Source: Enterococcus sulfureus ATCC 49903 (lineage in GTDB: Bacteria > Bacillota > Bacilli > Lactobacillales > Enterococcaceae). From it: a stretch of DNA of 64,000 bases. The notes beneath the pieces were generated by a model. That model made no database searches. It was not told the origin of the DNA and saw only the letters and a program-made list of their open reading frames with translations. Below are positions 18,846 to 27,846 of this stretch, piece after piece; position 1 is the stretch's first letter; each line of letters starts with the position of its first letter. Both the position numbers and the translations under genes were made by a program. The DNA is taken from contig NZ_ASWO01000001.1 of NCBI RefSeq assembly GCF_000407605.1, forward strand, positions 682,001 through 746,000. Direction: 5' to 3'.

Positions 18846-21548
18846 TTAATGGAAAATATGGCTTTTCTTGATCATAGCACTTGTTTTCTTTTGGATATTT
18901 ACCATCTTAGGTGCTGCATAAAGTCCGATAGCAAAAAATCCTAACGCGATCAATACTAATACGATGATGTCGATACGCGCATTTGGCCAGTAAACACCAC
19001 CAGCTGATTCACGTAATAAATTCACCGCATACGTAAACGGTAGCAATGGATTGATCATTTGGAAGAATTTTCCAGATACTTGGATCGGATAATTCCCTCC
19101 ACCACCTGAGATCGAGAGTACTAAGATAATGATCCCGATTCCTTTACCAAAATTCCCAAATAACGCAACAAGTACATAAATGATCATCATAAAGGTCAAT
19201 CCGATCAATAGTGCGAAAATCACACTTAGTACTGGTGCTTTGACATCGACTCCTAATAAGAAGATATTTCCAAGTGTGACGATCAGTGTTTGGAAGATCG
19301 ACATCGTTAAGAAGGTCAACATACGGGCTAAAAAGGTTTCACGTCTAGTAAAGCGTTTGTGTTCTTTTTTGCTTAAATGGAAATCTGTCGTTGCAATACT
19401 TGAAAATAATAATGCTCCTACCCATAAACATAAGGCCGTGTAAAATGGGGTACTTGCCGATCCATTATTTGCGATAGGATACATCGTTGTGGTTTTAAGA
19501 TCGACTGGATTTGTAAAGAATTCACTTTCTTTTTGAACATCTTGTTTCATCAATTTGATAATTTGACCTAAATCAAGTGTCTCTTCTCCTTTGTTGATCG
19601 CATCGGCAGCTTTCGCAATCCCTTTTTTAATCGATGGCCAATCTTCCTGAATCAAGGTATTGGCTAGATTTAATGCGTTCTCAACATCCGGGAACTTCGC
19701 ATTGACCGTATCTAATGTATTGGTAATATCTGTTTTTACACCAGGCCAATCATTTTGCATAAAATTACTAGCTAGTTGCAATTTATCAGCTACTACTGGC
19801 AATTCATTTTGATACAGATCCGCACCTTTGTTGATTGCAGAAATGATTTGATCCATATGACCATTTAACATTTCATTGGCATCTTTTAACTCTTGGCGAA
19901 TCGCTGGAAGCTGTGCCTGATATTTTTCTAAAATCCCAATAGCTTGTGTAACGGTACCTTGTGTGGCATCAAGCAATTGTTTTAGTTGCGTATAATTGAT
20001 TTCTCCCATCAAAGATTGTGCATTGTTTAATGTCGCGATCAGCTCTGTTAAAATCGTGCCAACTTTATCTCCGATGTTTAATTGTTGTACTTGAGCAATC
20101 GTTTGTTGAATCGATTGTGCTGTAGCATTTACGGTACTTAAAATCTCTTTGATCTGCGTGATCCCAGCGTCTGAAGTCACATCGATCTGGCTCAAACGTT
20201 GGGCCATACCATTCGCTAATGTTTGCGCATTGCGTAATTGTTCAATCGTTTGAGTAAATGCAGTAGTATTCGTTGTTTGTTGCAACGACTCTAAAAAGTC
20301 AGCAATCGTACCTAGTAACGTCGCTTGCGTTTCGAATCGTTTTTGCAAATCGTTCACTAAGGCTTGCAAGGCTTGTCGCTCTTCTGGAGTCAATTCATTC
20401 TTATCTAGCAGCGTTTGAATCTTGGCTGTAACTTTTTGTGTATCGCTCGCGAGTTGATTGACCGAACTTAGTGTCGTGTCGACTGAAGCTTGAATTGAAG
20501 GCAATGCGGTTTGCAATTGTTTTGCAAATGCTTCGACTGAAGTTGCCGTACCACTCGCCTGTTGACCAAGTTGTTCGATTTGAGGCCAAAGTGTTTGGAC
20601 TTTTTCGATGACTTGCAATCCTTCTTTGGCTTCATTAACACCTTGTGTCATCGTTTGTTCAACAGAATCAAAATCTTTATTGATTTCTGACAATTGATTT
20701 CCCGCTGCTTGTAATTCAGGAATTTTTTGTTGCAACGTTAAAATAACTGATGCTTGTTCTTTGATACTTGGCATTTTTCCATTCAATTCGATAATTTTAG
20801 ATCCCAATTCATCGACTTGTGGTAAATAGCCTTTTAGTTCATTGGCTTTATCTAATTTCGATTTTAATTCAGGTAATTTTTGATGTAAGGTGACTACTTC
20901 TGCCAAATATCCATCGATTTCACCCATATTACTATTCGTAGTTAAAATTAAATCTTTGATTTTATTGATCGATACTAAGTTTGTTTCAATATCATATCCA
21001 ACATCTTTTAACGCTTTAAATAATGTAGAAGATGCTGTATTGATAAAATTACTACTGATTTCTTCTTTCAAACTTTGTGCACCTTTATCTGTGATCTTAG
21101 GTGCGATAGCATTGATTTTTTCATTAAAATAATAATTGATCGTCGGCTTTTTGATTTCGCCTTTTGTAAAGCTGATCAAATCCTCTGAAAAATTCTTTGG
21201 TAAATAGATTCCAGCATAATATTTCCCTGATTTTACGCCTTCTGTAACTTCTTCTTTTGAATCGACAAATTGCCAACCCAACTGATCATTTTTATGTAAT
21301 TCTTCCAATACTTCTTTTCCGATATCAATATCCTTATCTTTGATCGTAGCTCCTTTATCATCACTGTAGATCGCAATTGGAAGTTCCCCAGTATTGCCAT
21401 AAGGATCCCATAGCGCTTCAATGTTGAACCATGCATAAAGTGAGGGTAAAAACATTAACGCAACTATTAAAAATGCAGCAATCGGGATTTTAAAAACTCG
21501 CTGCCAGTCTAATCGATAAAGGTAAAATACATTTTTTATTTTTTGCAC
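18846..21548 (-). CDS. YhgE/Pip family membrane protein (phage infection protein)
   Basis: This protein of about 900 residues has one N-terminal transmembrane helix (about 20-40), a large extracellular domain rich in heptad-like Gln/Leu segments (about 180-670, probably coiled coil), and about five C-terminal helices resembling an ABC-2 permease. This is the YhgE/Pip architecture. Lactococcal Pip and its enterococcal homologue act in phage adsorption or DNA entry. Two GTG starts are possible: the one at 21557 lies inside the Shine-Dalgarno AGGTGA (21554-21559), so the GTG at 21548, 5 nt downstream, is preferred. The native role is unclear; ESX-like or lipid-linked export has been proposed for relatives. 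Confidence 0.88.
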   Translation of the reverse strand: MQKIKNVFYLYRLDWQRVFKIPIAAFLIVALMFLPSLYAWFNIEALWDPYGNTGELPIAIYSDDKGATIKDKDIDIGKEVLEELHKNDQLGWQFVDSKEEVTEGVKSGKYYAGIYLPKNFSEDLISFTKGEIKKPTINYYFNEKINAIAPKITDKGAQSLKEEISSNFINTASSTLFKALKDVGYDIETNLVSINKIKDLILTTNSNMGEIDGYLAEVVTLHQKLPELKSKLDKANELKGYLPQVDELGSKIIELNGKMPSIKEQASVILTLQQKIPELQAAGNQLSEINKDFDSVEQTMTQGVNEAKEGLQVIEKVQTLWPQIEQLGQQASGTATSVEAFAKQLQTALPSIQASVDTTLSSVNQLASDTQKVTAKIQTLLDKNELTPEERQALQALVNDLQKRFETQATLLGTIADFLESLQQTTNTTAFTQTIEQLRNAQTLANGMAQRLSQIDVTSDAGITQIKEILSTVNATAQSIQQTIAQVQQLNIGDKVGTILTELIATLNNAQSLMGEINYTQLKQLLDATQGTVTQAIGILEKYQAQLPAIRQELKDANEMLNGHMDQIISAINKGADLYQNELPVVADKLQLASNFMQNDWPGVKTDITNTLDTVNAKFPDVENALNLANTLIQEDWPSIKKGIAKAADAINKGEETLDLGQIIKLMKQDVQKESEFFTNPVDLKTTTMYPIANNGSASTPFYTALCLWVGALLFSSIATTDFHLSKKEHKRFTRRETFLARMLTFLTMSIFQTLIVTLGNIFLLGVDVKAPVLSVIFALLIGLTFMMIIYVLVALFGNFGKGIGIIILVLSISGGGGNYPIQVSGKFFQMINPLLPFTYAVNLLRESAGGVYWPNARIDIIVLVLIALGFFAIGLYAAPKMVNIQKKTSAMIKKSHIFH

Positions 21549-21666
21549 TTCATTCACCTGCTTTTTTAGTCTCGATGTTTAAATTATCATGTTTCACAAT
21601 AGTTTTCCACGATTGAAAATTTGCAGAAAGTGTTTTTTAGACAAAACAACTTATTTGTCTATTTTA

Positions 21667-21702
21667 TAAAAAAAGACGAGGCAATGAAACACTGTCTCGT
21701 CT
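21667..21702 (-). terminator. acpS-proC operon terminator
   Basis: AGACGAGGCA (21674-21683) pairs with TGTCTCGTCT (21693-21702), followed by six T on the minus strand. Confidence 0.88.
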
Positions 21703-21709
21703 CCTTATC

Positions 21710-22504
21710 CTAGCCTTCGCGATTTTTTTTCGCTGCCATACGTACGGCTTGTATCGTCGCTGCTCGAAAGCCATTTTCTTCTAGTGACTGTACCGCTGCA
21801 ATCGTGGTACCTCCAGGAGAACAAACTTGATCTTTTAACACTCCAGGATGTTCGTTTGTCTCGATGACCATTTTTGCTGCGCCCAAAACGGTTTGAGCCG
21901 CAAATGCATATGCTTGTTGTCTCGTCATTCCTTCAGCGACCGCACCATCTGCTAGGGCTTCAATGAAGACATACACATAAGCAGGTGCTGAACCACTGAC
22001 CCCAACTACTGCATCAATCAAACTTTCGGGTACCAATTCAGCACGACCAAAACTAGACATCACTTCTAGGACAGCCTCTTGTTCTTTAACAGAAACATTT
22101 TCTGTAACGGATACGCTGCTCATCCCTTCACCAACCATAGCTGGCGTGTTGGGCATCACACGAATGATTTTTTGATCACCTAATCCTTTTGTTAATTCTG
22201 AAATCGTCACACCTGATGCAATCGAACAAACTAACTTTGTATCCACCAATGGGTTTAGCGTAGGCAATAAGTGACGTAATATATTGGGTTTTACTGCTAA
22301 AATAACCAAATCTGCTTGCTTGATCATTTCTGCCATGTCCAAAATCGGTGTTACATGATATGTATCGACTACTTTTTCTAATGTCGGTGCGTAGCGATGA
22401 TTATACACCAATATGTCTTGAGCTTGATACAATCGACTATCGATCATTCCTTTGATCATAGCTTGTGCCATATTTCCTGCTCCGATAAATCCAATTTTCA
22501 ACAT
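21710..22504 (-). CDS. proC: Pyrroline-5-carboxylate reductase
   Basis: This 264-residue enzyme is the last step of proline synthesis (P5C to proline with NAD(P)H). It has the N-terminal Rossmann GFIGAGNMAQAMIKG, AVKPNILRHLL and RVMPNTPAMVGEG, and the family signature GSAPAYVYVFIEALADGAV near residue 165. It is the last gene of a five-gene minus-strand operon with acpS, alr, mazF and a small membrane protein, 15 bp after the latter. Confidence 0.95.
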   Translation of the reverse strand: MLKIGFIGAGNMAQAMIKGMIDSRLYQAQDILVYNHRYAPTLEKVVDTYHVTPILDMAEMIKQADLVILAVKPNILRHLLPTLNPLVDTKLVCSIASGVTISELTKGLGDQKIIRVMPNTPAMVGEGMSSVSVTENVSVKEQEAVLEVMSSFGRAELVPESLIDAVVGVSGSAPAYVYVFIEALADGAVAEGMTRQQAYAFAAQTVLGAAKMVIETNEHPGVLKDQVCSPGGTTIAAVQSLEENGFRAATIQAVRMAAKKNREG

Positions 22505-22519
22505 GTCAAAAAAACTCCT

Positions 22520-22810
22520 TTATTGATAAAATGAGGACACCTTTTGTTGGTTGACTACAACATATCCTCTAACCGGTGTCGATAACGTCTGCATTGAAAA
22601 TGGAATTTGCCACTCCCATTCTTGTTCCCCTTGTTGAAAAATCCCTGTCGGATATTCCTGTTGTTCATCTGCTTTTTTGATTTTCACCAACAAACAATAG
22701 CCTTCAAATTCGATTTGCTGTCGACGTCTCATTTGGCGCAACTTTTTTACGATTTGATAGCCTAGTCCTAAAAGTGTCAAGATTATCAGTAGAAAAGCGA
22801 TCATACTCAT
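22520..22810 (-). CDS. Small membrane protein, hypothetical
   Basis: This 96-residue protein has one N-terminal transmembrane helix (about 3-20), a very basic [11 protein letters not shown] stop-transfer segment, and a cytoplasmic tail of about 65 residues ([18 protein letters not shown] onwards). The family is not recognised. Its ATG overlaps the mazF stop by 4 bp (ATGA), so it is probably translated together with mazF. Confidence 0.75.
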   Translation of the reverse strand: MSMIAFLLIILTLLGLGYQIVKKLRQMRRRQQIEFEGYCLLVKIKKADEQQEYPTGIFQQGEQEWEWQIPFSMQTLSTPVRGYVVVNQQKVSSFYQ

Positions 22811-23181
22811 TTTGATAACAGACCACTTTCAGAAACTTTAAGATCAATCCCCACGCTGACCTTAATCGCTCGTTCGACTTCCATCATTTTTTCTTCATTC
22901 ACTCGACAAATCCGATCTTTCAATCGTGACTTATCTAATGTCCGAATTTGTTCAGCTAAAATAACTGAATTACGCTCTAACCCCATTTTTGAAGCGGCAA
23001 TTGGAATATGAGTGGGTAATTTGGGTTTTGCAATTTTTGCAGTAATCGCGACAACAATTACTGTCGGACTAAAATGATTTCCTAAATTATTTTGAACAAT
23101 CAATACCGGTCGTACACCGCCTTGTTCTGAACCAACGACCGGAGATAGATCTGCAAAGTAGATATCTCCTCGCCTAATCAT
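22807..23181 (-). CDS. mazF: MazF/PemK-family endoribonuclease toxin
   Basis: This 124-residue protein has the conserved [20 protein letters not shown] loop, catalytic-type Arg in [11 protein letters not shown], Thr in VVAITAK, and [13 protein letters not shown]. In B. subtilis the homologue NdoA cleaves mRNA at UACAU, and the gene follows alr, as here. The start at 23181 follows GGGGG; upstream in-frame codons overlap the alr end. No antitoxin gene (MazE/NdoAI) lies between alr and mazF: the gap is 13 bp. The antitoxin must be elsewhere or absent. Confidence 0.92.
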   Translation of the reverse strand: MIRRGDIYFADLSPVVGSEQGGVRPVLIVQNNLGNHFSPTVIVVAITAKIAKPKLPTHIPIAASKMGLERNSVILAEQIRTLDKSRLKDRICRVNEEKMMEVERAIKVSVGIDLKVSESGLLSK

Positions 23182-23194
23182 ATACTTCCCCCTA

Positions 23195-24316
23195 TTATTT
23201 ATAAATTCTTGGTAAACGTTCTGAAAAGAGACAAGCCACTTCATAATGAATCGTTCCTATATGAGTTGCTACATCTTGTAACGTAATGGTTTTTTTATTC
23301 ATTTCACCTACTAAAACAACAGGTGCATCAAGTGGGACTTCATGTGGCAGTCGCACCATAATTTGATCCATACATACTCGTCCTACAATTTCACAATACT
23401 GCCCTTCAATCAACACATGAAATCCTTGCATTTTCCGAATATATCCATCGGCATAGCCAATCGGAATCGTAGCGATCCACTCGTCTTCAAGTGCTTCGTA
23501 CGTAGCTCCATACCCGATTTTACTTCCCTTAGGTACTTTCTTGACCTGAACGACTTTAGAAACTAATTCTAATGCTGGCATCAATGGATACGGTAATGCG
23601 AGTGTATTTCCAGATGGATTTAATCCATATAATGCAATGCCATAGCGAATCAAATTTCCTTCACTTTCTTGCCATAACTCGCTTGCACTATTTGCAGAGT
23701 GGATATAACGGGGACGGCTTGGTAAACTGGCGAGCACTTCTTCAAAACGTTGATTTTGCTGTTTCGTATACGTTTGATCGGCTTCGTCTGCAGTCGAAAA
23801 ATGAGTAAAGATTCCCTCAATAAAAAACCCCTCACTAGCAGTTACCCTAGAAACCGTGTCACAAATCGATTCTATAGTAGTAAACCCAATTCTTCCCATT
23901 CCTGTATCGACTGCCATATGAAGTGCGATGTTATTTTCCCACGGCGTATGAGTATACCATTCGATCGCTTCTGTAAGCCATTGTGTCGTAGCAAGCGGGA
24001 TCGCAAATTCATAAGTGCTAATGATAGGTAAATACTGAACATCTACGACACCCAGTATCAAGATTGGTGCAGTAATCCCCGCTTCACGCAATTCGATTGC
24101 TTCATCGATCGTAGCAACGCAACAGCCTTTGGCGCCTTCTTCTAGCGCGATTTTTGCAATAGGAACGGCACCATGACCATATCCATTAGCTTTTACGACC
24201 GCAAAAATATCTTCAGCAGCTTGACAATGGGCTTTTACCTGATGCATATTTTGGCGAATGGCATCAGAATCAATAATCAACTGGGTCGGGCGATGGTAAG
24301 ATGTGACCACAGACAT
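23195..24316 (-). CDS. alr: Alanine racemase
   Basis: This PLP enzyme makes D-alanine for peptidoglycan and teichoic acids. The PLP lysine is in [12 protein letters not shown], the GMGRIGF motif near residue 140 is clear, and the catalytic Tyr is in IGYGATYEA with a CMDQIMV C-terminal motif. The chosen ATG gives [11 protein letters not shown], aligned with other Alr N-termini. An upstream in-frame GTG at 24334 overlaps the acpS stop (GTGA) and would add six residues; coupling makes it a real alternative. Length is 373 residues. Confidence 0.94.
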   Translation of the reverse strand: MSVVTSYHRPTQLIIDSDAIRQNMHQVKAHCQAAEDIFAVVKANGYGHGAVPIAKIALEEGAKGCCVATIDEAIELREAGITAPILILGVVDVQYLPIISTYEFAIPLATTQWLTEAIEWYTHTPWENNIALHMAVDTGMGRIGFTTIESICDTVSRVTASEGFFIEGIFTHFSTADEADQTYTKQQNQRFEEVLASLPSRPRYIHSANSASELWQESEGNLIRYGIALYGLNPSGNTLALPYPLMPALELVSKVVQVKKVPKGSKIGYGATYEALEDEWIATIPIGYADGYIRKMQGFHVLIEGQYCEIVGRVCMDQIMVRLPHEVPLDAPVVLVGEMNKKTITLQDVATHIGTIHYEVACLFSERLPRIYK

Positions 24317-24330
24317 TCCTTCTTTCTTTT

Positions 24331-24690
24331 TCACCTATTTTGTTCTAATAATACTTGTGCAAAAGCTGTAGTATCTGTATGCGTAATGCTGACATGGACA
24401 GCTTCTAGTGGCCAAGGTGCTTTTGTAAAAGTTGGTGCACCTTTGTCAGTCGTTAAAATTTCTAAATCTTGAAATGTGACTTTGCCGATCCCAGTGCCAA
24501 AAGCTTTGGAGAACGCTTCTTTACATGCAAAACGCCCTCCTAAAAATTCGATTTTTCGATGCTTAGGAAGGGAGTCAAAATACGTATGTTCATGTTTAGT
24601 GAGCACTCTTTTTGCAAATGAAGGTTTTTCTTCAATAATTCGCGCAATTCGAGGAAGCTCAACTGCATCAATGCCGATTCCTTTAATCAT
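24331..24690 (-). CDS. acpS: Holo-[acyl-carrier-protein] synthase
   Basis: This 119-residue phosphopantetheinyl transferase activates acyl carrier protein. It has the Mg-binding GIGIDAVELPRI, the second motif FLGGRFACKEAFSKAFGTGIG, and HVSITHTDT near the C-terminus. It is the first gene of the acpS-alr-mazF-proC operon, the usual Firmicutes order. Confidence 0.95.
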   Translation of the reverse strand: MIKGIGIDAVELPRIARIIEEKPSFAKRVLTKHEHTYFDSLPKHRKIEFLGGRFACKEAFSKAFGTGIGKVTFQDLEILTTDKGAPTFTKAPWPLEAVHVSITHTDTTAFAQVLLEQNR

Positions 24691-24772
24691 TTATGTAAGT
24701 CCTTTTTCTAAAGTTAGTCTTATTCTACCAAAAAATCCCAAGAAAAACAGATATATTTTTTCCTTTTTTTGA

Positions 24773-24809
24773 TAAAAAAAACAAGCAAGGCTTCATGCCT
24801 TACTTGTTT
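24773..24809 (-). terminator. cshA terminator
   Basis: AACAAGCAAGGC (24780-24791) pairs with GCCTTACTTGTT (24797-24808) with one mismatch, followed by seven T on the minus strand. Confidence 0.9.
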
Positions 24810-24815
24810 GATAAA

Positions 24816-26399
24816 TTAATCTTGGTTTGAACGGATCACAAAGCTACGTTTGCTGTCTGAAGAACGACGGCTTCTTTTCGCGCCATCTTCACGTGGTCCA
24901 CGATTGCGATCACGGTTTCCACCGCCATCACGATTACGGTCGCGGTTATCGCGGCCACCACGTTCGTCACGGCCACCGCCGCGGTTATCACGACGACGAT
25001 TTCCGCCTCCGCCATTACGGTTACGGTTTCCACCGCCACCACGATTGCGATTGCCACCACCAAAGTTTTTCTTACCTTGAGGCAACGGGCGTTCTGGTGT
25101 AATTTTTACAGGTTCTTGATCAGCAGGATCTTTTGCTAATACTTTCAATAGTAAAGCAGCAATATCTTGTGCTGAATGATCTTGTAGTAATTCTTCAGCT
25201 GAAGCTAAGTAACGGTCTAAACCATTTTCTGCTAATTTTTCTTCCACTTGTTCAATTGCAGCGCCTAATTGACCTTTGAACGCTTCGATTTCACTTGGTG
25301 GACGTAGAGGAGTCATACGTTTTTTCGTTAAGTTTTCAATAACATGTAAGTAGCTCATTTCATTAGGAGTTACAAATGTTACAGACATTCCGCCTTTACC
25401 AGCACGGCCAGTACGACCAATACGGTGAACATAGCTTTCTGGGTCTTGAGGGATATCATAGTTGTATACGTGTGTTACACCTGAAATATCTAATCCACGA
25501 GCGGCAACGTCTGTCGCAACTAAGATATCAAGGTTTCCACCCTTAAAGTTACGTAATACGCTCATACGTTTTTGTTGAGAAAGATCACCATGGATTCCTT
25601 CTGCTTTGTACCCACGAGATTCTAATCCGCGTGCTAATTCATCAACACGACGTTTTGTACGACCAAATACGATTGTAAGTTCTGGTGATTGAACATCTAG
25701 TAAACGTGTCATGATATCGAATTTTTCGAAATCTTTTGAACGTACGTAGAATTGATCGATCAAATCAGCAGTCATTTCTTTGGCTTTGATTTTCACGTGA
25801 TCTGGCTCATGCATAAATTTCACACCGATATTTTTGATCGCCGGTGGCATTGTTGCTGAGAATAATAATGTTTGACGTGATTCAGGGACTTTAGAGATGA
25901 TTGCTTCGATGTCTTCTAAGAAGCCCATGTTTAGCATTTCATCTGCTTCATCTAATACTAATGTTTCTACAGTAGACAATTTTAATGTGTGACGGTTGAT
26001 ATGATCCAACATACGTCCTGGAGTACCGACTACGATGTGTGGACGGTCTTTTAATTGACGGATTTGGCGACTAATATCAGCTCCACCGTAAACGGCTTGT
26101 ACACGTACTTTTTTATCTTTACCTAAGCGGTATAATTCTTCTTGCGTTTGGATCGCTAATTCACGAGTTGGTGCAATCACTAATCCTTGCAATTGTTGTT
26201 TCGTTGTATCGATTTTTTCTAACATTGGCAAACCAAAAGCAGCTGTTTTACCAGTACCTGTTTGTGCTTGTCCAATAACGTCTTTTCCAGCTAATGCTAA
26301 TGGAATCGTTTCTGATTGGATTGGTGTTGCTTCTTCAAAGCCTGCACGTTCAATAGATGCTAATAGCTCTGGTGATAAATCTAATTCTTTAAATTTCAA
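24816..26399 (-). CDS. cshA: DEAD-box RNA helicase CshA
   Basis: This 527-residue ATP-dependent RNA helicase acts in mRNA decay and ribosome assembly at low temperature. Motifs are Q ([10 protein letters not shown]), I (AQTGTGKT, 45-52), Ia (PTRELA), II (DEAD, 150-153), III (SAT), V ([12 protein letters not shown]) and VI ([11 protein letters not shown]). The C-terminal tail from about residue 440 is rich in Arg-Gly-Gly and Asn-Arg repeats, ending in a basic Ser stretch, typical of CshA. It starts with TTG, 6 nt after GGAGG; the 31-codon upstream extension lies in the leader. The GC-rich tail gives spurious open frames on the opposite strand. Confidence 0.95.
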   Translation of the reverse strand: MKFKELDLSPELLASIERAGFEEATPIQSETIPLALAGKDVIGQAQTGTGKTAAFGLPMLEKIDTTKQQLQGLVIAPTRELAIQTQEELYRLGKDKKVRVQAVYGGADISRQIRQLKDRPHIVVGTPGRMLDHINRHTLKLSTVETLVLDEADEMLNMGFLEDIEAIISKVPESRQTLLFSATMPPAIKNIGVKFMHEPDHVKIKAKEMTADLIDQFYVRSKDFEKFDIMTRLLDVQSPELTIVFGRTKRRVDELARGLESRGYKAEGIHGDLSQQKRMSVLRNFKGGNLDILVATDVAARGLDISGVTHVYNYDIPQDPESYVHRIGRTGRAGKGGMSVTFVTPNEMSYLHVIENLTKKRMTPLRPPSEIEAFKGQLGAAIEQVEEKLAENGLDRYLASAEELLQDHSAQDIAALLLKVLAKDPADQEPVKITPERPLPQGKKNFGGGNRNRGGGGNRNRNGGGGNRRRDNRGGGRDERGGRDNRDRNRDGGGNRDRNRGPREDGAKRSRRSSDSKRSFVIRSNQD

Positions 26400-26675
26400 A
26401 TGAATCCTCCTATTGTACCATAATGACTTATGGCGCCCTCTTCTTAAAGGGTCTTGTCTTTTCGTTGAAGTGTTCATAGCTATATCCACCATCGTCCCTT
26501 ACAATGGTAGACTCTCACCGAAAAACCACTTCTTGAAGGCATTAGAAAAGGCGAGACAATTGTGTACATTCCATTGTCTCCGCCTAGCATTGAATATCTG
26601 GCAAAATTTGCCTGTCTATTAAGATCCCTCAGCGGGAATTTAAGTTTCTAAATGATAACTTCGTCTTTCGGCACG
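26400..26675 (-). promoter_or_regulatory. Long structured leader of cshA
   Basis: About 275 nt separate the predicted transcription start (near 26675) from the TTG start. The leader contains a hairpin with 11-bp arms (26550-26560 and 26573-26584, one bulge) followed by four U, and several smaller hairpins. No open frame with a ribosome site is apparent. DEAD-box helicase leaders are often autoregulatory; that is inferred here. Confidence 0.55.
26546..26584 (-). terminator. Possible attenuator in cshA leader
   Basis: On the minus strand GGCGGAGACAAT pairs with ATTGTCTCGCC (one bulged G), followed by TTTTC. The T-run is short, so it may be a partial or regulated terminator. Confidence 0.45.
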
Positions 26676-26681
26676 TCACCC

Positions 26682-26710
26682 ATTCTAACACAGGATGAAA
26701 TTTACATCAA
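26682..26710 (-). promoter_or_regulatory. cshA promoter
   Basis: The -35 TTGATG (26705-26710) and -10 TAGAAT (26682-26687) have a 17-nt spacer. Confidence 0.6.
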
Positions 26711-26728
26711 GTTTACAGTTTCAAGATT

Positions 26729-27742
26729 TCATATTCTTTCAAGTGAACTTTGAGCCATTTTTTCTAAAATCTCAGTCTTTATTTTTTGACTCGTAAAGGC
26801 ATGTTCGATCCCTTGGCGTGCAATCAAACGTAATTGTGTTTCTGTTAGAGCATGTGCTTTAGCAATTTGATAAAACTCGTTGGTCAATGTCGTGCCGGAT
26901 ACGGTACGATTATCGGTATTTAAACAAAATGAAATCCCACGATCCAACCATTGACGAACTGGATAGGCTTCATAAGACGCAATGGCTTGCGTTTGAATAT
27001 TACTCGTTGGACAGCCTTCAATACAAATCGTGTGGTCCAATGAATCAAGATCTTGCGCTAAACTAATTCCATGACCGATTCGTTTAGCTCCACGTGCGAT
27101 CGCTTGATGGATATTTTGCGTACAACCACATTCACCGGCATGTAGGGTCAAGTGAACCTTTGTACTTTTTGCTACTAAATCTAAAGGTTCCGTAAACTCT
27201 AAAGAAAATCCATCTGCTTCTGGTCCAGCTAAATCAAAGCCGACGATCTTTGTTTCTCCACTGGCTAAAGCCTTGGTAAAGATTTCTTTTACTTGCACAG
27301 AAGAGGTGTTTCTCATGCCACAGATCAACATATTGCCAATAATCTCGTACTGGGTTTCAGCTTGGGCGATTCCTGTTGCTACAGCTTTGATGATTTGAGA
27401 GACAGTTAGACCTTTTTCCATCGATAAACTGGGTGCAAATCGAATCTCTAAATAAACCACACCGTCTTGCGCTGCTTGTTCCATTACGTCAAAAGCTGCG
27501 CGTGTTAAAGCTTCTGCTGTTTGAAGATACGGCAAGACATAATCAAAACAAACTAAATATTCTTCCAAATTCCGACACGTTTTAGAAGCACGCATCTTCG
27601 CTTCGATCTCGTGTAGATCTTCTTCGATTGACATCTGCTGCATCTTGGCAATGTCTTGTAATGTTTTTGGACGAATTGAACCGTCTAAATGACAATGTAA
27701 TTCAGATTTTGGAAAAGCTTGAATTGATTCATAAGTAAACAT
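26729..27742 (-). CDS. add: Adenosine deaminase
   Basis: This 337-residue zinc hydrolase converts adenosine or deoxyadenosine to inosine forms in purine salvage. It has the metal-binding SELHCHLDGSIR near residue 15, LTLHAGECG near residue 195, RIGHGISL, and the C-terminal SFCLNTDNRTVSGT with catalytic Asp pair. The start follows AAAGGAGTG by 6 nt. No terminator lies between add and the cshA promoter, so readthrough into the cshA leader is possible. Confidence 0.94.
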   Translation of the reverse strand: MFTYESIQAFPKSELHCHLDGSIRPKTLQDIAKMQQMSIEEDLHEIEAKMRASKTCRNLEEYLVCFDYVLPYLQTAEALTRAAFDVMEQAAQDGVVYLEIRFAPSLSMEKGLTVSQIIKAVATGIAQAETQYEIIGNMLICGMRNTSSVQVKEIFTKALASGETKIVGFDLAGPEADGFSLEFTEPLDLVAKSTKVHLTLHAGECGCTQNIHQAIARGAKRIGHGISLAQDLDSLDHTICIEGCPTSNIQTQAIASYEAYPVRQWLDRGISFCLNTDNRTVSGTTLTNEFYQIAKAHALTETQLRLIARQGIEHAFTSQKIKTEILEKMAQSSLERI

Positions 27743-27799
27743 GTAGTCACTCCTTTAGGGTATTTTTAGCATTATAGCGAGTCTTTTTCAAAATGTATA

Positions 27800-27845
27800 T
27801 AAAAAAACAGACATTTCTTGAAAATTTCAGGAAATGTCTGTTTTT
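27800..27845. terminator. murF terminator (bidirectional form)
   Basis: AAACAGACATTTC (27805-27817) pairs with GAAATGTCTGTTT (27831-27843) with an inner TTGAAA/TTTCAG stem, flanked by A and T runs. It ends ddl-murF transcription on the minus strand. Confidence 0.9.
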
Positions 27846-27846
27846 A

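Noticed and set aside
24827-25102. Open frames on both strands opposite the cshA tail, rich in His or Arg
   Set aside because: They are shadows of the Gly/Arg/Asn-rich repeat codons of the CshA C-terminus; no ribosome site or independent promoter is visible.
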